DNA of 64,000 nt, taken from NCBI RefSeq assembly GCF_003336705.1, contig NZ_QMDL01000002.1, positions 543,262-607,261 of the forward strand, in the 5' to 3' direction. Positions 57,298 through 64,000 of this stretch are shown one piece after another. The translations under genes were made by a program, and so were the position numbers. The notes beneath the pieces are model-generated. The model saw nothing but the letters and a program-made list of their open reading frames with translations. It searched no databases and had not been told where the DNA came from. Source of the stretch: Marinobacter litoralis (GTDB lineage: Bacteria > Pseudomonadota > Gammaproteobacteria > Pseudomonadales > Oleiphilaceae). Every line of letters starts with the position of its first letter. Positions within the stretch are counted from its first letter, which is position 1.

Positions 57298-58482
57298 ATG
57301 CAGGCGCACCCAACCTCTGCAGAACAAAGCGGCGCGAGCCTTAAGCAACTGTTCGCCTATCCGTTCCGGATCTTCTTCCTGTCAATGACAGTGCTAACGC
57401 TTGTCGGCATTCCGCTCTGGGTGCTGGAAGTGTCCGGGGTCATTCAACTGCCCTTGGCCATGCCCGCACTGTTCTGGCATCAACACGAAATGCTGTTCGG
57501 CTTTTTATCCGCCGCCATTGCCGGATTTTTGCTGACCGCTGTTTGTGTCTGGACCCAAACAGAGCGCATACACGGGATTCCGCTGATGTTGCTGTGGGCC
57601 GTCTGGCTGGCCGGGCGTTTGCTGCTGGCGCTGGGCGGCAGCCTGCCAGAGCTGTTAGTACACGCCGTCAATCTGGCCTTTTTACCTCTGGTGATGATCG
57701 ATGCTGGCTGGCGCATCTGGCATGCACGGCAAAAACGGCAGCTCATGATTCTGGCCGTACTCGGCCTGCTCTGGCTGATGCAGGTCGGCTTCGTTACCCG
57801 ACTCGACATGTCTTTCAGTTACGGCGCACTGATTATGGCAATGGCTTTGATCAGCATCGTGGGCGGCCGAATCACGCCGGCATTTACCGCTGGCTGGCTG
57901 CGTCAGCGTGGTTACGATGCGTCTCGCGTGAAAATGATTGCACCGCTGGATCTGGTCAATTTGCTCGCCATGGTTGTATTGATGGCCTCACTGGTTACCG
58001 GCTGGCAAATCCTGACAGCCATTCTCGCTCTGATCGCAGCCGGACTAATGCTCACTCGCCTGTTTAACTGGAAAGGCTGGCTCGCGCGCTCGGAACCCTT
58101 GCTCTGGATTTTGCATCTGTCCTTACTCTGGGTGCCTGTAGCTTTGATTCTTCTGGCCGGCTCGCTGTTGGCCGGATGGCCCTCAAGCGCGTGGAGTCAC
58201 GCGGCAGGCACTGGCGCAGTCGGCTGTTTGATACTGGGTGTGATTGCCCGAGTATCCCTCGGCCACACCGGCCGCCCGCTCCAGTTACCGAGAGGCATGG
58301 TGGCGGCGTTTGTTGCCATTCAGTTGGCGGCACTTATCCGGGTGCTGACCGCTCTCGAAGTTATCCCATGGCACCCGGGCATTGGCTCGAGCACCGTGCT
58401 TTGGGTGTTTGCATACGGCGTATTCCTCATTCGCTACACCGGTGTTCTGGCGAGCCCGAGAGCAGACGGCAAAGAGGGCTGA
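57298..58482 (+). CDS. nnrS: NnrS family heme/copper membrane protein
   Basis: A 394-residue, roughly twelve-span NnrS protein. It has the family segments LFAYPFRIFFLSM, WHQHEMLFGFLSAAIAGFLLTA, GRLLLALGG, GGRITPAFTAGWLR and GVIARVSLGHTGRPL; the conserved histidines bind heme. NnrS helps cells withstand nitrosative stress and is under NsrR or NnrR/Dnr control in other bacteria. Confidence 0.93.
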   Translation: MQAHPTSAEQSGASLKQLFAYPFRIFFLSMTVLTLVGIPLWVLEVSGVIQLPLAMPALFWHQHEMLFGFLSAAIAGFLLTAVCVWTQTERIHGIPLMLLWAVWLAGRLLLALGGSLPELLVHAVNLAFLPLVMIDAGWRIWHARQKRQLMILAVLGLLWLMQVGFVTRLDMSFSYGALIMAMALISIVGGRITPAFTAGWLRQRGYDASRVKMIAPLDLVNLLAMVVLMASLVTGWQILTAILALIAAGLMLTRLFNWKGWLARSEPLLWILHLSLLWVPVALILLAGSLLAGWPSSAWSHAAGTGAVGCLILGVIARVSLGHTGRPLQLPRGMVAAFVAIQLAALIRVLTALEVIPWHPGIGSSTVLWVFAYGVFLIRYTGVLASPRADGKEG

Positions 58483-58616
58483 ATCAGCTCTAGACAACCG
58501 TGACGGAAATCAAACAGGCGTGTCAATTTTGCAATCATCCACTAAAGGTCAATAGCTGTTTTCGTATCAGGCGCTAAAGTAGGTGTATCAAATATTGAAA
58601 CAGAGACACCTGCAAT

Positions 58617-59126
58617 ATGTACCCTGATCACTTTGACAAAGAAGACCTGATCCGTTGCGGTCATGGCGAATTGTTCCCCGGCGATATGCGTTTGCCCATC
58701 GACGAAATGCTGATGGTCGATCGCATTACCCACGTTGGGGCTGATGACGGTCTGTACGGTAAAGGCAGCCTGATAGCCGAGCTGGATATCAATCCGGATC
58801 TCTGGTTTTTCAAAGTTCACTTCCAGGGCGACCCGGTCATGCCGGGCTGTCTGGGCCTAGATGCCATGTGGCAACTGGTTGGCTTCTTCCTGGCTTGGGG
58901 CGGAGGCGAAGGCAAAGGTCGGGCACTGGGTGCCGGTGAAGTGAAATTCTTTGGTCAGGTGCTGCCTAGCAATAAAAAGGTCACCTATTATCTGGATATT
59001 AAACGCCTGATTCGCCGTAAATTAACCATGGCGATTGCGGATGCCCGAATGGAAGTGGATGGTCGTGAAATATACACCGCCAAAGATCTGCGGGTTGGCC
59101 TGTTCACCTCCACTGACGACTTTTAG
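58617..59126 (+). CDS. fabA: FabA, 3-hydroxydecanoyl-ACP dehydratase/isomerase
   Basis: A 169-residue hot-dog enzyme that introduces the cis double bond in anaerobic unsaturated fatty acid synthesis. The catalytic His is in [24 protein letters not shown], with Asp in [23 protein letters not shown] also matches. fabB follows after 11 bases, the classical fabAB operon. Confidence 0.96.
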   Translation: MYPDHFDKEDLIRCGHGELFPGDMRLPIDEMLMVDRITHVGADDGLYGKGSLIAELDINPDLWFFKVHFQGDPVMPGCLGLDAMWQLVGFFLAWGGGEGKGRALGAGEVKFFGQVLPSNKKVTYYLDIKRLIRRKLTMAIADARMEVDGREIYTAKDLRVGLFTSTDDF

Positions 59127-59137
59127 GAGCTAGCAAG

Positions 59138-60349
59138 ATGCGTCGTGTTGTAATCACTGGCATGGGAATTGTCTCCAGCCTTGGAACCAATCAAAAAGAA
59201 GTCGCCGAATCTCTGCGCGAGTCACGCTCAGGTATTGCGATCAGCGAAGAGGCCCGCGACAACGGTTTGCGCAGCCACGTTTCCGGCAAAATTGATCTCA
59301 ACCTGTCAGAGCTGATTGATCGCAAGATCTGGCGCTTCATGTGCCCGGCAGCCGGTTACAGTTATCTAGCCACCAAAGAAGCCATTGAGCAGGCTGGCCT
59401 GACCGACGAACAAATTCGCGCCAACACCACAGGGGCCGTGTTCGGCACTGGCGGTGCATCAACTGTTGAGTTGCTCGATTCCATCGACACCCATCGCAAC
59501 AAAGGTATTCGCCGGGTTGGTCCCTACCGCGTCCCACGCACGATGGGCAGCGCCATCAACGCCTCTATCACCACCGCGTTCGGCATTACCGGCATCAATT
59601 ACGGCATTACCTCTGCCTGCGCCACCAGCGCACACTGCATTGGCCACGCCGCTGATCAGATTGCACTGGGCCGTCAGGATGTCATGCTCGCGGGTGGTGG
59701 TGAAGATATCCACTGGACCCTCAGCCTGATGTTCGATGCCATGGGCGCGCTGTCCACCAAGTACAACGACACGCCGGAACTGGCCTCTCGTACCTACGAT
59801 GCCGACCGCGATGGTTTTGTCATTTCTGGCGGTGGCGGCACCTTGGTACTGGAAGCGTTGGAGCATGCGGAAGCGCGAGGCGCGACCATCCTGGGCGAGC
59901 TAGTCGGTTTTGGTGCAACATCAGACGGCGCCGACATGGTTGCGCCAAGTGGCGAAGGTGCCATTCGCTGCATGCAGCAGGCAATGGCCAACGTTGATGG
60001 CGAGATTAAATACATCAACACCCACGGCACCAGCACTCCTGCCGGTGATATCACAGAACTGCAGGCACTCAGAAAAACCTTTGGCGACAAGATTCCGCCC
60101 CTGAGCTCCACCAAACCCCTGTGCGGTCACGCTCTGGGCGCTGCGGGTGTACACGAAGCCATTTACTCGCTGATTATGCAAAGAGAAGGCTTTATCGCAC
60201 CATCGGCCAACATCCAGAATCTGGACGAAGGTGCTGAAGGCTTCCCGATCGTCCGGGAGCGCATGGACAACCAGAATCTGGATTTGGTAATGAGTAACAG
60301 CTTTGGCTTTGGCGGCACGAACGCCACCCTGATTTTCAAGAAAGTCTGA
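59138..60349 (+). CDS. fabB: FabB, 3-oxoacyl-ACP synthase I
   Basis: A 403-residue KAS I. The active-site Cys is in [14 protein letters not shown]; the catalytic histidines are in [11 protein letters not shown] and [26 protein letters not shown] and the C-terminal [14 protein letters not shown] match. Elongates the cis-3-decenoyl product of FabA. Confidence 0.96.
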   Translation: MRRVVITGMGIVSSLGTNQKEVAESLRESRSGIAISEEARDNGLRSHVSGKIDLNLSELIDRKIWRFMCPAAGYSYLATKEAIEQAGLTDEQIRANTTGAVFGTGGASTVELLDSIDTHRNKGIRRVGPYRVPRTMGSAINASITTAFGITGINYGITSACATSAHCIGHAADQIALGRQDVMLAGGGEDIHWTLSLMFDAMGALSTKYNDTPELASRTYDADRDGFVISGGGGTLVLEALEHAEARGATILGELVGFGATSDGADMVAPSGEGAIRCMQQAMANVDGEIKYINTHGTSTPAGDITELQALRKTFGDKIPPLSSTKPLCGHALGAAGVHEAIYSLIMQREGFIAPSANIQNLDEGAEGFPIVRERMDNQNLDLVMSNSFGFGGTNATLIFKKV

Positions 60350-60706
60350 TCAGGACATACGAAGCGAACGATATTCAGCCGGCGGCGTTCCCATCCAGCG
60401 TTTGAACGCCCGGCTGAATGCACTCAATTCCGAAAAACCAAGCTGTTCGGCAATTTCTACCAACGGCTTGGATTTGTCTTTCATATAAGTAATCGCCTGC
60501 TCTCGGCGAACCTGCTCCAACAACGCCGCAAACGTCACCCCTTCCTGACGCAATTTCTTGTGCAACGTGTAACGGCTCATATTCAATTGGCCCGAAACGG
60601 TTTCAACCCCGACTTTTCCTCGCGCCAAATGGATCTTGATCAACAAACTGACCCGGGCACCCAAAGACCTCTTTGCCGCATCCGGCGACACATTACCTGA
60701 TCCCAT
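60350..60706 (-). CDS. Stand-alone AraC-type HTH protein
   Basis: A 118-residue protein consisting mainly of a C-terminal AraC HTH domain: LNMSRYTLHKKLRQEG, EQVRREQAITYMKDKSKPLVEIAEQLGFSELSAFSRAFKRWMG. The ~200-residue arabinose-binding-like N domain of its relatives is missing, yet the frame is intact with a normal start and no obvious frameshift upstream. It could be a natural short regulator or a remnant. Convergent with fabB. Confidence 0.8.
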   Translation of the reverse strand: MGSGNVSPDAAKRSLGARVSLLIKIHLARGKVGVETVSGQLNMSRYTLHKKLRQEGVTFAALLEQVRREQAITYMKDKSKPLVEIAEQLGFSELSAFSRAFKRWMGTPPAEYRSLRMS

Positions 60707-60737
60707 AATTCTTCCCTCCCACTACCCGTTAAGCTTT

Positions 60738-60776
60738 GAGCATAGTACATGCTCGTCAGCGTACACATGTTAGCTG
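60738..60776. promoter_or_regulatory. Two adjacent palindromes upstream of AraC-type gene
   Basis: GAGCAT-AGTAC-ATGCTC (60738-60754) is followed by the imperfect palindrome CAGCGTACACATGTTAGCTG (60757-60776). The latter resembles the FabR operator pattern AGCGTACA...TGT..GCT known for fab genes of enteric bacteria, a match made from memory. The AraC-type gene starts 32 bases to the left and trhP 117 bases to the right. Confidence 0.5.
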
Positions 60777-60892
60777 AAAAGGATCAATAAGACCTTTGAG
60801 CAAGATCAATAGAAAAGGCACCACATTCCGGCAAAATGCGACCCGGTTAAAATCACCACAGCCCCACCCGCCCCCACACTCTCGGAGAAACC

Positions 60893-62218
60893 ATGAAAAC
60901 CCCGGAACTGCTCGCCCCTGCCGGCACTCCCGAACACCTGGAAACCGCCTTCGCCTACGGAGCGGATGCGGTATACGCTGGCCAACCCCGGTACTCCCTG
61001 CGAGTAAGAAACAACAGTTTCAAAAACGTTGAAGCATTGGGTGCCGGCATCGCCAGAGCCCATGAGCTGGGGAAACAGTTCTATCTGGTATCAAACATTG
61101 CGCCTCATAATGACAAGGTGCGCAGCTACCTTAGGGACCTTGCCCCCATTCTTGAGCAAAAGCCGGATGCCCTCATCATGTCGGATCCTGGCTTAATCAT
61201 GCTGGTCAAAGAGGCCTGGCCCGACCAAGCTATCCATCTTTCTGTGCAAGCGAACGCGGTCAACTGGGCGACCGTGGAATTTTGGCGACGACAAGGCATC
61301 AGCCGCGTAATCTTGTCCCGGGAACTCGCACTTCATGAAATCCGCGAAATTCGGAAAAAAGTACCGGAGATGGAACTGGAGGTGTTCGTTCACGGCGCTT
61401 TATGCATGGCTTACTCGGGCCGCTGCCTGCTCTCCGGCTACATGAATCACCGCGACGCCAACCAAGGCGCCTGCACTAACGCTTGCCGCTGGAATTACCA
61501 GCCCGTGGCCCACGCCACCGATCAAACCGGTGACCTGATTGCCACCACTGCCAGCTCGCCTGAACAAAACGTGCAGTCCTTCGAGCCTAAAGAAATACTG
61601 CTGGAAGAGCCGAACCGTCCGGGCAGCTATATTCCGGCTTACGAGGACGAGCACGGCACTTACATCATGAACTCGAAAGATTTACGGGCCGTTCAACACG
61701 TAGCTGAACTGGTCAACATGGGCGTGCATTCGCTGAAAATCGAAGGCCGCACCAAGAGCACCTACTATGTTGCTCGCACCACTCAAACCTACCGCCGCGC
61801 CATCGACGACGCGGTTGCCGGCAAGCCGTTCGACATGCAAATGATGGATGAGCTGGAGGCACTCTCGAACCGTGGCTACACGGAAGGTTTCCTGCGTCGC
61901 CATGTGCCCCAGGAGTACCAGAGTTACGAGCAAGGATCATCCTTTCTTGGCACTCAGCAAGTGGTTGGCACCATTACAGATGCCGACGACCAGTGGCTAA
62001 GCATTGATGTGAAAAACAAATTTTCACCGGGTGACCAACTTGAACTGATCAACCCTGCCGGAAACCTGCGGTTTACCGCCAGCACCATGCAGAACCGCAA
62101 CGGAGACACCATGACCTGCGCACCGGGTAGTGGGCACATCGTACGCATCCCCAAACCCCAAGGGCTGCCAAACGCTCTTCGCTTTAGTTATTTGACACGC
62201 ATTCTGCCCACCACTTAA
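60893..62218 (+). CDS. trhP: TrhP (YegQ), U32-family tRNA hydroxylation protein
   Basis: A 441-residue U32 peptidase-family protein. The N-terminal ELLAPAGTPEHLETAFAYGADAVYAGQ and the cysteine motif VFVHGALCMAYSGRCLLSGYMNHRDANQGACTNACRW-like region (about residues 165-200) hold the Fe-S ligands. Length and C-terminal beta domain match TrhP, which prepares 5-hydroxyuridine at tRNA position 34 with prephenate. It is a third U32 protein in this window beside UbiU and UbiV. Confidence 0.92.
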   Translation: MKTPELLAPAGTPEHLETAFAYGADAVYAGQPRYSLRVRNNSFKNVEALGAGIARAHELGKQFYLVSNIAPHNDKVRSYLRDLAPILEQKPDALIMSDPGLIMLVKEAWPDQAIHLSVQANAVNWATVEFWRRQGISRVILSRELALHEIREIRKKVPEMELEVFVHGALCMAYSGRCLLSGYMNHRDANQGACTNACRWNYQPVAHATDQTGDLIATTASSPEQNVQSFEPKEILLEEPNRPGSYIPAYEDEHGTYIMNSKDLRAVQHVAELVNMGVHSLKIEGRTKSTYYVARTTQTYRRAIDDAVAGKPFDMQMMDELEALSNRGYTEGFLRRHVPQEYQSYEQGSSFLGTQQVVGTITDADDQWLSIDVKNKFSPGDQLELINPAGNLRFTASTMQNRNGDTMTCAPGSGHIVRIPKPQGLPNALRFSYLTRILPTT

Positions 62219-62238
62219 CCCCGTCCGAACGTTCCCGG

Positions 62239-62268
62239 CGTGCAGCTCATAAGTAGGGCTGCACGTTT
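62239..62268 (+). terminator. Terminator after trhP
   Basis: The inverted repeat CGTGCAGC...GCTGCACG with an 11-base loop, followed by GTTTGA, lies 20 bases after the trhP stop. The T-run is short. Confidence 0.6.
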
Positions 62269-62300
62269 GATTAAGGTATAATCCCTACACGGCCGATTTA

Positions 62301-62333
62301 ATACCTGACTAAATTACTCTGGTATTGTATAAT
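62301..62333 (+). promoter_or_regulatory. suf promoter with IscR type 1 site
   Basis: 62301-62325 begins ATACCTGACT and ends TGGTAT. It fits the 25-base IscR type 1 consensus at 23 of 25 positions by my reading. A -35 CTGACT (62305-62310) and -10 TATAAT (62328-62333) with a 17-base spacer overlap it, so [2Fe-2S]-IscR binding should repress suf when Fe-S clusters are abundant. A leader of about 95 bases follows. Confidence 0.82.
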
Positions 62334-62434
62334 CATTCGCCAGAAGCATTGGGAGGAGCCCCTTTATTCATTTGGCTCCCCCGGCGAAACACAGGGCACC
62401 ATGCCCCAGATGAGAGAATTACGGAGCGACGATC

Positions 62435-63883
62435 ATGGCGACCACCGACAATGAGGTGAAAGAGCTGATCAAACGGGAATACGAACACGGTTTCGTGACC
62501 GAAATTGAATCAGACACCTTCGAACCCGGCCTCAATGAAGATGTAATCCGCCGCCTGTCAGAAATCAAGCAAGAACCGGAGTTCATGCTTGAATGGCGCC
62601 TAAAAGCATATCGTCGTTGGCTGGATATGGAAGAACCCGAATGGGCCCACGTTGATTTCCCGAAAGTGGACTACAACGACATTTCCTATTATTCAGCGCC
62701 CAAGAAAAAAGAAGACATGCCCCAGAGCCTGGACGAAGTCGATCCAGAGCTGCTGCGCACCTATGAAAAGCTGGGCATTCCTCTGCACGAACGCGCCAAA
62801 CTGGCCGGCGTTGCGGTTGATGCGGTTTTTGACTCCGTGTCTGTAGCCACCACGTTCAAAGAACCTCTGGAAAAAGCCGGCGTTATTTTCTGCCCGATTT
62901 CCGAAGCTGTGCATAAGCATCCAGAATTGATCAAGAAATACCTGGGCAGCGTGGTTCCTGCTGGCGACAACTACTTCGCCGCGTTGAACTCGGCGGTCTT
63001 CTCTGACGGCTCTTTCGTGTACATCCCCAAAGGCGTTCGCTGCCCCATGGAGCTGTCCACCTATTTCCGGATCAACGCTGCCAACACCGGTCAGTTCGAA
63101 CGCACGCTGATCGTTGCCGAAGAAGGCAGCTACGTGAGTTACCTGGAAGGTTGCACCGCCCCCATGCGGGACGAAAACCAGCTGCACGCGGCGGTTGTTG
63201 AAATCGTTGTCCTCGACGATGCCCAGGTTAAGTACTCTACGGTACAGAACTGGTACCCGGGCGATGAGCACGGCAAAGGCGGCATCTACAATTTTGTAAC
63301 CAAACGCGCCGCCTGTATCGGCAAGAACTCCAAAGTGTCCTGGACGCAGGTCGAAACCGGCTCCGCCATCACCTGGAAATATCCGAGCTGTGTACTGCGT
63401 GGTGAAAACAGTGTCGGCGAGTTTTACTCCGTCGCATTGACCCACAACTATCAGCAGGCAGACACCGGTACCAAGATGATCCATCTGGGCAAAAACACCC
63501 GGAGCACCATCATTTCCAAAGGTATTTCGGCAGGTCGCAGCTCAAACGCATACCGCGGACTGGTGAAATTCGGTCCTGCTGCCGATGGCGCACGTAACTT
63601 TACCCAGTGTGATTCGCTGCTGATCGGCGACCGCTGTGGCGCCCACACCTTCCCGTACATCGAAAGCAAGAACAAGTCGGCCATCGTGGAACACGAAGCC
63701 ACCACCTCCAAGGTCAGCGACGAGCAGATGTTCCTCTGCCGCCAGCGCGGTATCGACCCGGAGCAGGCCGTTTCCATGATCGTGAACGGCTTCTGTAAAG
63801 AGGTGTTCAAAGAGCTGCCGATGGAGTTTGCGGTAGAAGCCGGCAAACTACTGGAAGTGAGCCTCGAAGGCTCGGTTGGTTAA
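62435..63883 (+). CDS. sufB: SufB, Fe-S cluster scaffold subunit
   Basis: A 482-residue SufB. Typical segments are [16 protein letters not shown] N terminus, [50 protein letters not shown] and the C-terminal [29 protein letters not shown]. With SufC and SufD it builds Fe-S clusters. ATG follows GGAGCG. First gene of the suf operon here; iscR is not directly upstream. Confidence 0.97.
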   Translation: MATTDNEVKELIKREYEHGFVTEIESDTFEPGLNEDVIRRLSEIKQEPEFMLEWRLKAYRRWLDMEEPEWAHVDFPKVDYNDISYYSAPKKKEDMPQSLDEVDPELLRTYEKLGIPLHERAKLAGVAVDAVFDSVSVATTFKEPLEKAGVIFCPISEAVHKHPELIKKYLGSVVPAGDNYFAALNSAVFSDGSFVYIPKGVRCPMELSTYFRINAANTGQFERTLIVAEEGSYVSYLEGCTAPMRDENQLHAAVVEIVVLDDAQVKYSTVQNWYPGDEHGKGGIYNFVTKRAACIGKNSKVSWTQVETGSAITWKYPSCVLRGENSVGEFYSVALTHNYQQADTGTKMIHLGKNTRSTIISKGISAGRSSNAYRGLVKFGPAADGARNFTQCDSLLIGDRCGAHTFPYIESKNKSAIVEHEATTSKVSDEQMFLCRQRGIDPEQAVSMIVNGFCKEVFKELPMEFAVEAGKLLEVSLEGSVG

Positions 63884-63938
63884 GTTAGCACCACGGCAAA
63901 CACAAAGAATTCAGACGGTTAAAAGAGAGAAGCAACAA

Positions 63939-64000
63939 ATGCTGAGCATCAAAAACCTGCACGCATCCGTTGAGGACAAAGAAATCCTCAAAGGCATCAA
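63939..64000 (+). CDS. sufC: SufC, Fe-S assembly ATPase (truncated by window end)
   Basis: Only the first 20 codons are visible: MLSIKNLHASVEDKEILKGI, the usual SufC start just before Walker A. It follows sufB by 55 bases with an AGAGAG ribosome site. Confidence 0.88.
   Translation, partial: MLSIKNLHASVEDKEILKGI

Noticed and set aside
60350..60706. AraC-type gene as a frameshifted pseudogene
   Set aside because: The upstream 186 bases contain no AraC N-domain sequence in any frame, so there is no evidence for a broken longer gene.

Overview
The window is a chromosomal stretch of a marine, facultatively denitrifying gammaproteobacterium. Gene content, protein sequences and order suggest Marinobacter or a close relative. 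This is inferred from protein families and cd1-type denitrification synteny, because no rRNA is present. Nearly everything from about 1.6 to 58.5 kb concerns anaerobic respiration on nitrogen oxides or the cofactors it needs.

Layout. 1-1576: 3' truncated 7TM-GGDEF diguanylate cyclase. 1.7-4.0 kb: nsrR, a YbaN-like protein, a small membrane protein and moaA (molybdopterin). 4.2-12.3 kb, minus strand: nosRZDFYL for nitrous oxide reduction. 12.4-17.3 kb: dnr, a narK-type transporter and divergent narXL. 17.4-22.1 kb: ubiT, lldD, a DUF488 gene, a small membrane protein and ubiV-ubiU (O2-independent ubiquinone synthesis). 22.3-32.7 kb: a NIT-PAS-GGDEF-EAL protein, a sodium:solute symporter with a 44-residue partner, hemN, an Fe-S photolyase-like protein, a CadR-type regulator with its cation transporter, and an AEC transporter. 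32.9-38.5 kb: norCB, a polyferredoxin, norD, norE, norF. 38.6-42.1 kb, minus strand: a small membrane gene, norQ, a PhnD-like periplasmic protein, nirF, nirC. 42.3-49.8 kb: nirS, nirD-L-G-H, nirJ, nirE, nirN (cytochrome cd1 and heme d1). 49.9-62.2 kb: a Crp-like regulator, hemolysin III, EVE protein, pxpABC, a voltage-gated channel, catalase, SirB-like protein, nnrS, fabAB, an AraC-type HTH protein and trhP. 62.4-64 kb: sufB and the start of sufC behind an IscR-type promoter.

The genes form one programme. NarXL senses nitrate, Dnr senses NO, and NsrR is a second NO-sensitive repressor. Candidate sites for all three lie upstream of norC, and Dnr-type plus NarL-type sites lie between nirC and nirS. 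moaA, hemN, nirE/J/D-L-G-H/F/N and ubiTUV supply molybdopterin, heme, heme d1 and quinone without oxygen. narGHI and nirM are not in the window.

The most unusual element is a three-copy hairpin repeat at 4024-4120, 7935-8123 and 38481-38593. Its core is conserved, but its long outer arms are complementary within each copy and differ between copies. Several neighbouring genes have third codon positions strongly skewed to G/T on one strand, in places regardless of coding direction.
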